DNA of 42,132 nucleotides from Leuconostoc falkenbergense (GCF_014634805.1 NZ_BMBS01000007.1:1-42132), one strand, 5' to 3'; positions 8,068 through 19,533 are shown, counted from the first letter of the stretch. The notes: a model not told the origin generated them from the sequence alone. Numbers and translations are program-made.

Positions 8068-8655
8068 ATGACAAGACAGGCTATGATAAAACGCGAAACA
8101 TTTGAAACACAAATCGCTGTTAACCTTAATTTAGATGATCAATCAGTCATCAATATTGACACAGGTATTGGTTATCTTGATCACATGCTGACCTTATTTG
8201 CTAAACATGGTCGCTTCGGGTTGTCTGTCGACGCTAAAGGTGATTTAAATGTTGACAGTCATCATACAATCGAAGATATCGGTATTGTATTAGGCGAGGC
8301 TTTCGTCAAGGCACTTGGGAACAAAATTGGCATTGAACGTTATGGCGCCCAGTTTGTGCCGATGGATGAAACCTTATCTCGCGTTGTGATTGATTTATCC
8401 GGTCGTGCTTATCTTGTTTTTCAAGCAGAGTTAACAGCACCACGTCTAGGCGACTTTGAAACGGAAGTTGTTGAGGACTTCTGGCAGGGCTTTGCCAATG
8501 CGGCGCAAGCAAATGTGCATATTTCAGTTTTGTATGGTCGTAATACCCACCATAAAATCGAAAGTATTTTTAAAGCGGCTGGTCGGGCAATGCGACAAGC
8601 AGTGACAGTTAATCCTGACATTCAGGGCGTTAATTCGACTAAAGGTCGTATCTGA
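8068..8655 (+). CDS. hisB: Imidazoleglycerol-phosphate dehydratase
   Basis: This 195-aa monofunctional HisB converts IGP to imidazole acetol-phosphate. The two metal-binding motifs are DSHHTIEDIGI and NTHHKIESIFKA, and GYLDHML is near the N terminus. I chose the ATG at 8068, just after the hisD stop, because MTRQAMIKRETFETQI matches the family start and GAGGAAA precedes it. The frame is open upstream inside hisD, but that extension is not expected. It carries no phosphatase domain, which fits the separate hisK gene. Confidence 0.96.
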   Translation: MTRQAMIKRETFETQIAVNLNLDDQSVINIDTGIGYLDHMLTLFAKHGRFGLSVDAKGDLNVDSHHTIEDIGIVLGEAFVKALGNKIGIERYGAQFVPMDETLSRVVIDLSGRAYLVFQAELTAPRLGDFETEVVEDFWQGFANAAQANVHISVLYGRNTHHKIESIFKAAGRAMRQAVTVNPDIQGVNSTKGRI

Positions 8656-8693
8656 AAATTAAGACGACAAATAACGTCGTTAGGAGATGACAA

Positions 8694-9317
8694 ATGACAA
8701 TTATTATTATTGATTATGGCGCGGGCAATATTGCAAATGTGATGAAAGCAATTGCCAGCACAGGATTATCTGCTAAATTATCACATGACCCAGCTGAAAT
8801 TTTATCAGCTGACGGGGTAGTCTTACCGGGGGTCGGTGCGTATGGTGCTGCTATGTCGGCTTTAAACGAACGGCAGTTAATTGGACCACTGCAAGCATAC
8901 GCAAAATCAGGCAAACCGTTTCTAGGTGTTTGTTTGGGGATGCAACTATTATTTGAACGATCAACTGAATTTGGTGAAACAGCAGGACTTGGCATTATTC
9001 CGGGAGATGTCGTCACTTTACCCCAACAACAAGGTTATAAAGTCCCACAAATGGGTTGGAATCAAAACCAAGTTCGTCAGTTAAATCCGATCACGTCGAC
9101 TTTAAACGATACTTACACTTACTTTGTTCATAGTTTCTATGTCCGAACAGCGCGCCAATATATTGCGGCAACGGTTGATTACGGTCAGATTGAAATTCCA
9201 AGTGTCGTTGTTAATGATTCGGGTAACGTTATTGGCGCGCAATTTCATCCAGAAAAATCGGGTAAAGACGGCCTGCTAGTGTGGCAGAGTTTTAAAGAAA
9301 TGGTGGACGATAAATGA
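8694..9317 (+). CDS. hisH: Imidazole glycerol phosphate synthase, glutamine amidotransferase subunit
   Basis: HisH (207 aa) is the glutaminase half of IGP synthase and passes ammonia to HisF. It is a class I amidotransferase with the nucleophile Cys in GKPFLGVCLGMQLLFE, the His/Glu pair in FHPEKSG, and LPGVGAYGAAM. TAGGAG lies before ATG 8694. A short inverted repeat ACGAC/GTCGT (8664-8680) sits just upstream of this ribosome-binding site and is the only non-overlapping junction of notable length in the hisZG-to-hisA stretch. The stop overlaps the hisA ATG. Confidence 0.96.
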   Translation: MTIIIIDYGAGNIANVMKAIASTGLSAKLSHDPAEILSADGVVLPGVGAYGAAMSALNERQLIGPLQAYAKSGKPFLGVCLGMQLLFERSTEFGETAGLGIIPGDVVTLPQQQGYKVPQMGWNQNQVRQLNPITSTLNDTYTYFVHSFYVRTARQYIAATVDYGQIEIPSVVVNDSGNVIGAQFHPEKSGKDGLLVWQSFKEMVDDK

Positions 9318-10030
9318 TTTTTCCAGCAATTGATCTTAGAAATGGACAATCAGTGCGGCTTTATCAAGGAGATTACAATAAAGAGACAGTAATTAATTCA
9401 GATCCTATTTCACAAGCGCAACAAATTCAAGCAGCCGGCTTAACGCATTTACATTTGGTAGATTTGGATGGTGCTAAGTCAGGCAAACCTATTAATCTCG
9501 ACATCATTACCGCCTTGCGACAAAATACCCAACTATTTATTGAACTCGGTGGTGGTATTCGAAGTTTGGCACAAATTAAACAATATTTATCATTAGGCAT
9601 TAATCGTGCGATTATTGGTTCAGCGGCTTTGACTCATTCTGAATTAGTGACAGAAGCAGTGGCGCAATTCGGAGCGGAAAGCATTGTCGTTGGTGTTGAT
9701 GGTCGTCAAGAACAAGTAGCAACAGACGGCTGGTTGACAGCATCAAGCACGACATTTTCTGAAATCATTCAGGCGATGCAAGCAGTTGGTGTGATTAATT
9801 TTATCGTGACAGACATTGAACGTGATGGCACGCTTAGTGGTCCAAACATTGCATTATTGTCACGATTACAACAAAAATTTCCTGAAACAAATATTATTGC
9901 TAGTGGCGGCATTAGTACGATAACGGACATAGAGGATTTGCAAACAGCCGGTATCAAAGATATTATTGTTGGTCGTGCGCTATATGACGGCAACGTGACA
10001 CTCTCAGCACTCAAGGAGGTGATGAAATGA
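9314..10030 (+). CDS. hisA: 1-(5-phosphoribosyl)-5-[(5-phosphoribosylamino)methylideneamino]imidazole-4-carboxamide isomerase
   Basis: HisA (238 aa) is a (beta/alpha)8-barrel isomerase acting on ProFAR. Barrel signatures are FPAIDLRNGQSVRLYQGDY at the N terminus, ELGGGIRS, VGVDGR, TDIERDGTLSGPN and ASGGIS. The first catalytic Asp is in AIDLR and the second in TDIERDGT. The ATG overlaps the hisH stop, and its own stop overlaps the hisF ATG (both ATGA). Confidence 0.96.
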   Translation: MIFPAIDLRNGQSVRLYQGDYNKETVINSDPISQAQQIQAAGLTHLHLVDLDGAKSGKPINLDIITALRQNTQLFIELGGGIRSLAQIKQYLSLGINRAIIGSAALTHSELVTEAVAQFGAESIVVGVDGRQEQVATDGWLTASSTTFSEIIQAMQAVGVINFIVTDIERDGTLSGPNIALLSRLQQKFPETNIIASGGISTITDIEDLQTAGIKDIIVGRALYDGNVTLSALKEVMK

Positions 10031-10791
10031 CTTTAGCCAAACGAATTGTCCCAGCTTTAGACATTAAAAATGGACAAGTTGTTAAGGGTGTTCAATTTGA
10101 AAATCTACGCAGTGTTGGTGATCCAGTGACAGTTGCTAAAGCTTATGAACAAGCGGGTGCTGATGAACTGGTTTTGCTAGATATCACGGCTACTTTGGAA
10201 GAACGAGATACGATGATGACCATCGTCAATGCGATTTCGTCAGTAGTATTTATCCCCCTAACAGTAGGCGGTGGTATTCGTTCCACGCAAGATATGACGC
10301 GTCTCATCAAAGCAGGCGCTGATAAAATATTTGTCAATTCAGCAGCGGTTAAGCAACCTGAACTCATTACGAAGGGAGCAGCTATTTTTGGGTCACAGGC
10401 CATTGTAGGTGCCATTGACGTGAAATGGGAGCCTAAATCAAAATTTTATCAAGTTTACGTTGCAGGTGGAACACAACCTACTGGGTTAAATGCCATTTCA
10501 TGGGCCAAAGAGATGGTGGCGCTTGGTGCCGGCGAACTATTAGTTACTAGCATGGATGCTGATGGTACAAAAAATGGTTATGATATTGATTTGTATCAAC
10601 AATTAACTGAGGCTGTGTCAGTGCCAATTGTTGCTTCAGGTGGTGCTGGAAAAATTGAAGATTTTACGGCACTTTTAACACAAACCACGGTTGATGCAGC
10701 CTTAGCAGCTTCGGTTTTTCATCTCGGTGAAATTGCGTTACCGCAACTCAAGCAAACGTTAAAAAAAGAAGGAGTGGCAATACGTATATGA
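10027..10791 (+). CDS. hisF: Imidazole glycerol phosphate synthase, cyclase subunit
   Basis: HisF (254 aa) is the cyclase half of IGP synthase and partners HisH. It is a barrel paralogue of HisA. Motifs are [57 protein letters not shown] and [11 protein letters not shown]. Catalytic Asp residues are in ALDIK and SMDADGT. AAGGAGGTGATGAA precedes the start, and it overlaps hisA by four bases. The hisI ATG overlaps its stop. Confidence 0.96.
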   Translation: MTLAKRIVPALDIKNGQVVKGVQFENLRSVGDPVTVAKAYEQAGADELVLLDITATLEERDTMMTIVNAISSVVFIPLTVGGGIRSTQDMTRLIKAGADKIFVNSAAVKQPELITKGAAIFGSQAIVGAIDVKWEPKSKFYQVYVAGGTQPTGLNAISWAKEMVALGAGELLVTSMDADGTKNGYDIDLYQQLTEAVSVPIVASGGAGKIEDFTALLTQTTVDAALAASVFHLGEIALPQLKQTLKKEGVAIRI

Positions 10792-11126
10792 CAATGATTG
10801 CACCAGATTTTAAGAAACAAGGGCAAGACGGTCTCGTTCCGGCAGTGGTGGTTGACATCAAAACTAAGGCTGTATTAATGTTGGCTTACATGAACGAAAC
10901 GAGTTACCAATTAACTAAAACAACAATGGAAACATGGTTTTGGTCGCGTGAGCGCCAAACCCTGTGGCACAAAGGTGCGACGAGTGGCAATACACAGCGC
11001 GTTATCAGTATGTCATTGGATTGCGACAGAGATACACTATTAGTCGAGGTGGAACCAAACGGTCCAGCCTGTCATACTGGCGCGTATTCATGTTTTTTCA
11101 ATCCGGTTGCAGATGTCAGCGTATAG
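10788..11126 (+). CDS. hisI: Phosphoribosyl-AMP cyclohydrolase
   Basis: HisI (112 aa) opens the purine ring of PR-AMP. The metal-binding part is present: [28 protein letters not shown], with Asp-Cys-Asp and the two later cysteines. [21 protein letters not shown] is the other family signature. It is a stand-alone cyclohydrolase and is not fused to HisE, which follows as its own gene 17 bases later. Confidence 0.96.
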   Translation: MTMIAPDFKKQGQDGLVPAVVVDIKTKAVLMLAYMNETSYQLTKTTMETWFWSRERQTLWHKGATSGNTQRVISMSLDCDRDTLLVEVEPNGPACHTGAYSCFFNPVADVSV

Positions 11127-11143
11127 TTGGAAAGGAATAGATT

Positions 11144-11476
11144 ATGGCACAACAATCAATTGAAGCGCTCTACGCAGCAGCCTTGGCGCGTAAAAATAAC
11201 CCACAAGAAGGTTCTTATACAGATTATTTATACCAAAAAGGACTCGATAAAATTTTAAAAAAAGTTGGTGAAGAATCAACAGAGGTCATTCTAGGCGCTA
11301 AAAATAACAACGATGAACTAATTTATGAAACGGCGGATTTATTTTTTCATCTAATGGTTCTCTTAGTTGAAAAAAATGTTACACTTGATGATATTAAGAA
11401 CGAACTGGGGTCGCGCATTGGCCAACAATCTCAGTTACATGAACGCCAAGATTGGCGAGGAGATGAGCAAAAATGA
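11144..11476 (+). CDS. hisE: Phosphoribosyl-ATP diphosphatase
   Basis: HisE (110 aa) hydrolyses PR-ATP to PR-AMP and pyrophosphate. It belongs to the all-alpha MazG-like fold, with [31 protein letters not shown] and [14 protein letters not shown] providing the Glu/Asp metal ligands. GGAAAGGA lies just before ATG 11144. Its stop overlaps the hisC ATG (ATGA). Confidence 0.95.
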   Translation: MAQQSIEALYAAALARKNNPQEGSYTDYLYQKGLDKILKKVGEESTEVILGAKNNNDELIYETADLFFHLMVLLVEKNVTLDDIKNELGSRIGQQSQLHERQDWRGDEQK

Positions 11477-12546
11477 AGGAAACAGTTAAAAAGTTAGCGG
11501 CTTATCAAGCGGAACTACCAGAAGAAGTGGTCAAAGCCAAGTATGGATTACAACATTTAGCACGTCTGTCGGCTAATGAATCAGTTTATGGACCATCACC
11601 AAAAGTCGGAGAGGCTGTGCGCGCAGTGTCTGATGATGTGTTAGGCTATTACCCTGATGGTCAAGCAACGCCTTTGCGTGAAGCAGTAGCAGACTTAACA
11701 CAAGTTAATCCTGAAAATTTAGTATTTGGTGTAGGTGCTGACGAACTCATTCAGCTGTTGACGCGTACCATTTTGACGCCAGAATCTGAAATGATTGTGC
11801 CTGACCCAACATTTGGTGAGTATGCACTTCACGCCGAAATTGAACAAGCAAAAACAGTTAAAGTCCCAGTTAACCCAGCCGATGGGCATGTTGATTTTGA
11901 GGCCATGTTAGCTGCTATCACTGATCAAACAACGATGATTTGGTTGGCCAATCCAAATAATCCAACTGGTGTTTTTGAAAAAACTGCCGATATTGAAGCA
12001 TTTTTGACAAAATTACCAAGTACGGTGACGCTAGTTGTTGATGAAGCTTATTATGATTTTGTGGATGAACCAGATGCCACAGTGGCACCACTTGTCTCAC
12101 AATATAAAAATTTAGTTGTACTACGCACGTTGTCTAAAGCCTATGGATTAGCTAATTTGCGCATTGGCTATGGTATCATGCAGGATCCCCTATATACAGC
12201 GATGCAAGCTGTGCGTTTGCCATATAATTTGTCAACTTACCAAATTGTTGGCGGTACGGCTGCAATTTTGGATCAAGATTATTTGGCAAAAAACGTGGCG
12301 GCGTTTCAATCAGAACGTACCAAATTCCAAAACTTTTTACGTGATGAGGGGCTCACATTTTATGAGTCACAGGCCAATTTCATTTGGATTAAAGTGGGTG
12401 AGACTAAGAAAGTCGGTCAAGCGTTGTTGCAATCGGGCTATCAAGTTAACGATCGCTTAAATTCCGAGTGGATTCGTATTGCTTTAGGGACCCCGGATGA
12501 TAATGAAGGGTTAAAAGAAGCCTTTCTAGCAGCATTAAAGAACTAA
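11473..12546 (+). CDS. hisC: Histidinol-phosphate aminotransferase
   Basis: HisC (357 aa) is a PLP-dependent fold-type I aminotransferase making histidinol phosphate. The PLP lysine is in [18 protein letters not shown]. Other signatures are [12 protein letters not shown] near the N terminus, [32 protein letters not shown] and VVDEAYYDF. It is the last gene of the his operon, and a terminator overlaps its stop. HisC enzymes can also serve aromatic amino acid synthesis, but the operon settles the main role. Confidence 0.96.
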   Translation: MKETVKKLAAYQAELPEEVVKAKYGLQHLARLSANESVYGPSPKVGEAVRAVSDDVLGYYPDGQATPLREAVADLTQVNPENLVFGVGADELIQLLTRTILTPESEMIVPDPTFGEYALHAEIEQAKTVKVPVNPADGHVDFEAMLAAITDQTTMIWLANPNNPTGVFEKTADIEAFLTKLPSTVTLVVDEAYYDFVDEPDATVAPLVSQYKNLVVLRTLSKAYGLANLRIGYGIMQDPLYTAMQAVRLPYNLSTYQIVGGTAAILDQDYLAKNVAAFQSERTKFQNFLRDEGLTFYESQANFIWIKVGETKKVGQALLQSGYQVNDRLNSEWIRIALGTPDDNEGLKEAFLAALKN

Positions 12547-12565
12547 CACAGGTTAGTTCTTTTTT
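12540..12565 (+). terminator. Terminator of the his operon
   Basis: A perfect 8-bp stem GAACTAAC/GTTAGTTC with a 4-nt loop is followed by six T residues. The 5' arm includes the hisC stop codon. Confidence 0.92.
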
Positions 12566-12596
12566 AGTGCAAAAAGTAACGACTTTTAGGACATTC

Positions 12597-12625
12597 TTGT
12601 GTTTTGTAATGTAAACGCTTACAAT
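12597..12625 (+). promoter_or_regulatory. Promoter of bglA (TTGTGT-17-TACAAT)
   Basis: The -35 is at 12597-12602 and the -10 at 12620-12625. The operator at 12610-12623 covers the spacer and most of the -10, so its binding protein should block RNA polymerase. Confidence 0.65.
12610..12623 (+). promoter_or_regulatory. cre-type operator TGTAAACGCTTACA
   Basis: This 14-mer fits the CcpA cre consensus (TGWNANCGNTNWCA). It could also be bound by another LacI-family regulator. It lies over the bglA promoter. Confidence 0.85.
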
Positions 12626-12641
12626 TATAGTTAAATAGTGA

Positions 12642-15417
<2,776 letters not shown>

Positions 15418-15425
15418 CTAATCAT

Positions 15426-15470
15426 ACACCATGGTCAATCACTTGCATTGTCAAATGAGGATCATGGTGT
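15426..15470. repeat. Inverted repeat ACACCATG / CATGGTGT around the PTS promoter
   Basis: Arms lie at 15426-15433 and 15463-15470, with weaker pairing between them. There is no T run after it. The right arm abuts the -10 of the downstream promoter, so it may be an operator rather than a terminator. Confidence 0.5.
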
Positions 15471-15476
15471 TATACT
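15448..15476 (+). promoter_or_regulatory. Promoter of the first EIIC gene (TTGTCA-17-TATACT)
   Basis: The -35 is at 15448-15453 and the -10 at 15471-15476, with a 17-bp spacer. The cre palindrome at 15487-15500 falls just downstream of the predicted start, a roadblock position. Confidence 0.75.
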
Positions 15477-15486
15477 TACCTTAAAA

Positions 15487-15500
15487 TGTAAGCGCTTACA
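15487..15500 (+). promoter_or_regulatory. cre-type operator TGTAAGCGCTTACA
   Basis: This is a perfect 14-bp palindrome matching the CcpA cre consensus, just after the predicted transcription start of the EIIC gene. Confidence 0.88.
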
Positions 15501-15523
15501 AATTTTAAACGAGGAGAATCATT

Positions 15524-16852
15524 ATGAATGATTTTATTAACAAAAAGTTGCTGCCACCAGTGATGAAGTTTGTTAATCTAAAACCAATGGTTGCCATCAA
15601 AAACGGTATGCTTTATCCAATTCCATTTATTGTGATTGGTGCCATATTCCTGATTTTAGGTAATTTTCCTTATACACCAATTGCTGATGCCATTTCAAAA
15701 TCTGGTTTGGCTGCTATCTTTATGCAGGCCTATAATGGATCAATGGCTTTGATGGCGGTATTTGCTGTATTTGGTATTGCATATTCTTGGGTGCATGATG
15801 CTGGTTACGAAGGTGTTCCGGCAGGATTATTAGCAATTGTGGTTGATGTTATTTTGCAACCAGACACGGTGACCAATGTTACCAATTCAGCCGGCAAAAC
15901 GTCTACGGCATGGGTTGCTAGTAATGTGATTGACAAAAACTGGCTCGGTGGTAAGGGCATGATTGTTGCCATTATTGTTGGTTTGTTAGTCGGTTGGATA
16001 TACACTTGGTTTATGAAAAAAGGATTTACCATCAAGTTACCAGAACAAGTACCAGCCAACGTTGCGGCTTCATTTACGGCCTTAGTACCCGGTGCTGTGA
16101 TTGTGTCAGGGGCCACAGCTGTTTATGCTTTCTTTAAATTGGGACTGAGCACAACATTTGTTGAGTGGATTTATAAAGTGATTCAAACGCCACTTCAACA
16201 TGCCACTGACGGTCCAATGGGCGTTTTCATCGTTGCCTTTTTGCCAGTGTTCCTTTGGTTCTTCGGTGTACATGGCGCAACAATTATTGGTGGTATTATG
16301 ACACCACTTTTGCTAGCCAATAATGCTGATAATAATGCTTTGTATAAAGCTGGTAAATTAACGATTGATAATGGCGCCCACATTGTGACGCAATCATTTA
16401 TGGATCAATATATTACTGTGACAGGTTCTGGATTGACGATTGGTTTAGTTGTGTTCATGCTCTGGCGTGCCAAGTCAACTCAGATGAAGACACTTGGTAA
16501 ATTGGAAATTGTGCCTGCGCTATTTAACATCAATGAGCCAATTTTATTTGGTGTTCCATTGGTGCTTAATCCATTGCTTGCAGTACCATTCATTTTGACA
16601 CCGTTGCTTTCAGGAATTTTGACTTATTTGGTGATTAAATTTGGCATTATTCCGCCGTTTAATGGAATTTATGTTCCTTGGACAACCCCGCCTATTATTT
16701 CAGGATTGATTATTGGTGGCTGGCAAGGTGCTGTTTGGCAGGCTATCATGCTATTGATGACCATTGCAAGTTATTGGCCATTTGCTAAGAAGTATGATCA
16801 AATATTGCTGAAGCAAGAAAATAGTGACAGCACTGCAAAAGTTTTGCAATAA
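15524..16852 (+). CDS. PTS cellobiose-type transporter, EIIC component (first copy)
   Basis: This 442-aa integral membrane protein is the EIIC permease of the lactose/cellobiose PTS family. Signatures are LKNGM-like IKNGMLYPIPFIVIGAIFLIL, GGKGMIVAIIVGLLVGWIY, WFFGVHGATI with the likely substrate-site His, FNINEPILFGVPLVLNP and VPWTTPPIISG. GAGGAG precedes ATG 15524. No EIIA or EIIB gene lies in this window, so those parts must come from elsewhere. It is closely related to the second EIIC at 18079. A short terminator and a ROK kinase follow. Substrate is inferred as a beta-glucoside from the bglA neighbourhood. Confidence 0.92.
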   Translation: MNDFINKKLLPPVMKFVNLKPMVAIKNGMLYPIPFIVIGAIFLILGNFPYTPIADAISKSGLAAIFMQAYNGSMALMAVFAVFGIAYSWVHDAGYEGVPAGLLAIVVDVILQPDTVTNVTNSAGKTSTAWVASNVIDKNWLGGKGMIVAIIVGLLVGWIYTWFMKKGFTIKLPEQVPANVAASFTALVPGAVIVSGATAVYAFFKLGLSTTFVEWIYKVIQTPLQHATDGPMGVFIVAFLPVFLWFFGVHGATIIGGIMTPLLLANNADNNALYKAGKLTIDNGAHIVTQSFMDQYITVTGSGLTIGLVVFMLWRAKSTQMKTLGKLEIVPALFNINEPILFGVPLVLNPLLAVPFILTPLLSGILTYLVIKFGIIPPFNGIYVPWTTPPIISGLIIGGWQGAVWQAIMLLMTIASYWPFAKKYDQILLKQENSDSTAKVLQ

Positions 16853-16867
16853 CGTTTATTTATAATC

Positions 16868-16887
16868 GGCAGCTTCGGCTGCTTTTT
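16868..16887 (+). terminator. Short terminator after the first EIIC gene
   Basis: A GCAGC/GCTGC stem with a TTCG tetraloop is followed by five T residues. The stem is short, so read-through into the ROK gene is likely. Confidence 0.6.
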
Positions 16888-16905
16888 CATTCGGAGGAAG
16901 ACAAC

Positions 16906-17796
16906 ATGATTTTAACAATAGATATTGGTGGGACTAGTGTGAAATATGCCACAGTCATAGATGATAATTTGGGTGAAATTTCATCATTTGAGACACCCAA
17001 AACTTGGGATGAAATGGTGAGTAAATTGCTTGATATCACGCAAAATTTCACTAATATTGATGGTGTGGCAATCAGTGCTCCGGGGGTTGTGAAATTTAAA
17101 GATGGCTTCATTAGTGGCAACTCAGCAGTACCCTACATTCATCATTTTCCCATTGTCGACAGCTTGGAAAAGCTATTCAAAGCGCCTGTCACAATTGAAA
17201 ATGATGCTAACGCCGCGGGCTTAGCAGAAGTCAAACATGGTGTTGCTGCTGGGGCAAATTCAGCAATATTTGTGGTCGTTGGTACAGGTGTGGGTGGTGC
17301 TGTTTACCTTAATGGACAACTCGTGCGCGGCGCACATGGCTATGGTGGCGAGTTTGGTTATAGCTTTTTTGATGGCGTTAACTCTCAGTGGAGTGTCAAA
17401 GCATCGGCGGTTGAAATGGCTAGACGTTACAACGTGAAACACGACACCTCACTATCTGGAAAAGATTTGTATGATTTGGCTAAGAAGGGTGATGGCGTGG
17501 CAAAAATAAACGTGTCGCGTCAATTAGACAGTCTGGCTCGTGGTATTTTTAATCTGATGTTCATTGTTGATCCAGAGATTATTGTGATTGGTGGTGGTCT
17601 TTCACAAAATGACGATATTTTAAATGAGTTGAATCAACGCGTTTCAATTTTGATTGCTGATGTCAAAGGACATATTACTGATATGCCTGTCAACATTAAA
17701 GCAGCCCAATTTGGCAATTCAGCAAATTTGATTGGCGCCTATGAAGTTTTCAAATCTTATTATCCTAATGTAAATGAAATGAAAACGAATCAATAA
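16906..17796 (+). CDS. ROK-family sugar kinase (glucokinase or beta-glucoside kinase)
   Basis: This 296-aa ROK protein has the ATP-binding DIGGTSVKYA at residues 5-14, catalytic region IENDANAAGLAEV, GTGVGGAVYLNG, and GAHGYGGEFGY. The zinc motif CGxxGCxE common in ROK glucokinases is absent, and the protein has no cysteine. It could phosphorylate glucose released by BglA, or intact beta-glucosides (BglK-like). CGGAGGAAG precedes ATG 16906. No HTH domain is present, so it is a kinase rather than a repressor. The gene follows the first EIIC gene after a weak terminator. Confidence 0.88.
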   Translation: MILTIDIGGTSVKYATVIDDNLGEISSFETPKTWDEMVSKLLDITQNFTNIDGVAISAPGVVKFKDGFISGNSAVPYIHHFPIVDSLEKLFKAPVTIENDANAAGLAEVKHGVAAGANSAIFVVVGTGVGGAVYLNGQLVRGAHGYGGEFGYSFFDGVNSQWSVKASAVEMARRYNVKHDTSLSGKDLYDLAKKGDGVAKINVSRQLDSLARGIFNLMFIVDPEIIVIGGGLSQNDDILNELNQRVSILIADVKGHITDMPVNIKAAQFGNSANLIGAYEVFKSYYPNVNEMKTNQ

Positions 17797-17962
17797 CAAC
17801 AAAATTATAACGTTTAATTACGATAATGATATTCAGTTGGAATAGTCAAACAACAAACACATTTACACCAAACAATTCACAATTAAATCCTTGTTAATTC
17901 ACTGTTTTGCCACATTTATCCTGCATACTAAAAAAGTACATTAAGTCATTTCTTTCATAAGT

Positions 17963-17976
17963 TGTAACCGTTTACA
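17963..17976 (+). promoter_or_regulatory. Upstream cre-type operator TGTAACCGTTTACA
   Basis: This matches the cre consensus and lies 8 bp upstream of the -35 of the second EIIC promoter. Centre-to-centre distance to the second operator is 55 bp. Confidence 0.82.
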
Positions 17977-17984
17977 AAAAAGTG

Positions 17985-18012
17985 TTGACATTTTCAAATA
18001 ATGGGTTATGAT
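17985..18012 (+). promoter_or_regulatory. Promoter of the second EIIC gene (TTGACA-16-TATGAT)
   Basis: The consensus -35 TTGACA is at 17985-17990 and the -10 TATGAT at 18007-18012. Operators flank it on both sides. Confidence 0.88.
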
Positions 18013-18017
18013 ATTAG

Positions 18018-18031
18018 TGTAACCGCTTACA
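18018..18031 (+). promoter_or_regulatory. Downstream cre-type operator TGTAACCGCTTACA
   Basis: This matches the cre consensus and covers the predicted transcription start of the second EIIC gene. Confidence 0.85.
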
Positions 18032-18078
18032 AAAAGCGGAATTACGTAAACAGGGAGTTTACAAAAGGAGAAATACTT

Positions 18079-19467
18079 ATGCAGAATAGTGCAAAGAGTA
18101 GTTGGGTAACCGACAAATTGATGCCACCTATCATGAAGTTTATCAACACTAAAGCAGTTACAGCGTTGAAAAATGGTATGGTGTATAGTTTGCCATTTAT
18201 CATTATTGGATCTGTCTTTCTGATTTTGGCTAACGTACCGTATGTACCAGTTGCCACATGGCTGGCGGATCATGGTTGGTCGGCGGTGTTTGCTCAGGCT
18301 AACAATGCTAGCTTTGGTATGATTTCAATTTTCACAGTCGTTGGTATTGCGTATGTTTATGTACGTGATGAAGGACAAGAGGCCTTGCCTGCTGGGTTCA
18401 CCGCATTAGTAGCATTCCTATTGCTACAAACCATGTCGGTGCCGAACCCTGTCAATGAAGCAGCCTACAAGAATATTGATAAGTTGCCACATGCTGTACA
18501 AGAATTGTTGAGCAGTCCAGTGGCCGGCGTTTTGAACACAGCCAACATGGGCGGACAAGGTATGATTGCTGCTATTATTGTTGGTTTGCTAGTTGGTTGG
18601 TCTTACTCAGCAATGATTAAGGCAGGTTGGAAGGTAACTTTGCCTGAACAAGTACCTGCAAACGTTGCTGGACAGTTCACAGCCATGATTCCAGCTTTTG
18701 TAGTCGTGACAGTATCTACTGCAATCTTTGCCATCTTCAAGTATGTATTCCATACAGATGCACTAGATTGGATTTATCAAGTTATTCAAACACCACTTCA
18801 GGGGATGTCAGATTCATTCCCGGCAGTTCTTTTGCTGGCATTCTTGGTCACATTCTTCTGGTTCTTTGGTGTCCATGGCGGTATTATCGTTGGTGCTATC
18901 TCAGGTGCTTTCTTAATTCCTAACTCATTTGACAACATGGTAGCACGTAAGGCTGGTGAATTGACATTGTCAAACCCATCAGTTCATATTGTTACGAACG
19001 AATTCTTGAATAATTTTATCAACATGACTGGATCTGGAATGACGATTGGTTTGGTGGTCTTCACACTGGTACGTGCTCGTTCAGTGCAATTGAAGACACT
19101 TGGAAAAATCGAATTAATTCCTGGATTATTCAATATTAACGAACCATTCTTGTTTGGTATTCCGATGGTCTTGAATCCATTCTTGGCTATTCCATTCTTC
19201 CTCACGCCAGTTATTGCTGCCGTTGGAACTTACGCAATTATCTACTTTGGTATTGTGCCACCACTAAATGGTGTCGGTGTACCTTGGACAACACCACCAA
19301 TTATTTCTGGACTTTTGGCTGGTGGTTGGCAATTTGCCATCTGGCAAGCAATCTTAATTGCAATGTCAACAGCAATGTACTTCCCATTTGCTATAAAGTA
19401 TGACAAGATGTTACAAAAGCAAGAGGCGGAAAATGCTGCCGCTGCTGAAAAAGCTGCTACAAATTAA
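18079..19467 (+). CDS. PTS cellobiose-type transporter, EIIC component (second copy)
   Basis: This 462-aa permease is a paralogue of the EIIC at 15524, sharing TALKNGMVYSLPFIIIGSVFLILANVPY, GGQGMIAAIIVGLLVGW, WFFGVHGGIIVG, LFNINEPFLFGIP and VPWTTPPIISG. I chose ATG 18079 because AAAAGGAG lies before it; the frame is open further upstream across the promoter region but has no support. It stands alone with its own promoter, two operators and terminator. The C terminus is alanine-rich (AENAAAAEKAATN). No EIIA or EIIB is nearby. A beta-glucoside substrate is inferred only. Confidence 0.92.
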   Translation: MQNSAKSSWVTDKLMPPIMKFINTKAVTALKNGMVYSLPFIIIGSVFLILANVPYVPVATWLADHGWSAVFAQANNASFGMISIFTVVGIAYVYVRDEGQEALPAGFTALVAFLLLQTMSVPNPVNEAAYKNIDKLPHAVQELLSSPVAGVLNTANMGGQGMIAAIIVGLLVGWSYSAMIKAGWKVTLPEQVPANVAGQFTAMIPAFVVVTVSTAIFAIFKYVFHTDALDWIYQVIQTPLQGMSDSFPAVLLLAFLVTFFWFFGVHGGIIVGAISGAFLIPNSFDNMVARKAGELTLSNPSVHIVTNEFLNNFINMTGSGMTIGLVVFTLVRARSVQLKTLGKIELIPGLFNINEPFLFGIPMVLNPFLAIPFFLTPVIAAVGTYAIIYFGIVPPLNGVGVPWTTPPIISGLLAGGWQFAIWQAILIAMSTAMYFPFAIKYDKMLQKQEAENAAAAEKAATN

Positions 19468-19473
19468 AAAAGT

Positions 19474-19506
19474 AAAGAATACCAAGCGCTAAGCTTGGTA
19501 TTCTTT
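19474..19506 (+). terminator. Terminator after the second EIIC gene
   Basis: A perfect 14-bp stem (19474-19487 with 19493-19506) has a GCTAA loop. The 3' arm ends in TTCTTT and no longer T run follows. Confidence 0.85.
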
Positions 19507-19518
19507 GTTGGTCGTGCG

Positions 19519-19527
19519 TGGTAAACT
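19519..19527 (+). promoter_or_regulatory. Extended -10 (TGGTAAACT) of the C92-type gene
   Basis: The TG plus TAAACT hexamer ends at 19527. A start seven bases later is 19534, the A of the ATG, so the transcript would have no leader. No clear -35 is present. Confidence 0.6.
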
Positions 19528-19533
19528 AGCAAT

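Larger units (their letters stand above)
17797..18078. other. Intergenic region between ROK kinase and second EIIC
   Basis: The first 160 bases are AT-rich with no gene, terminator or repeat that I can see. The last 120 bases hold two cre-type operators and the promoter of the second EIIC gene, given separately. Confidence 0.7.

Noticed and set aside
12571-12587. Second terminator after the his operon (AAAAGT/ACTTTT)
   Set aside because: The stem is only A/T-rich and no T run follows; the terminator just before it is sufficient.
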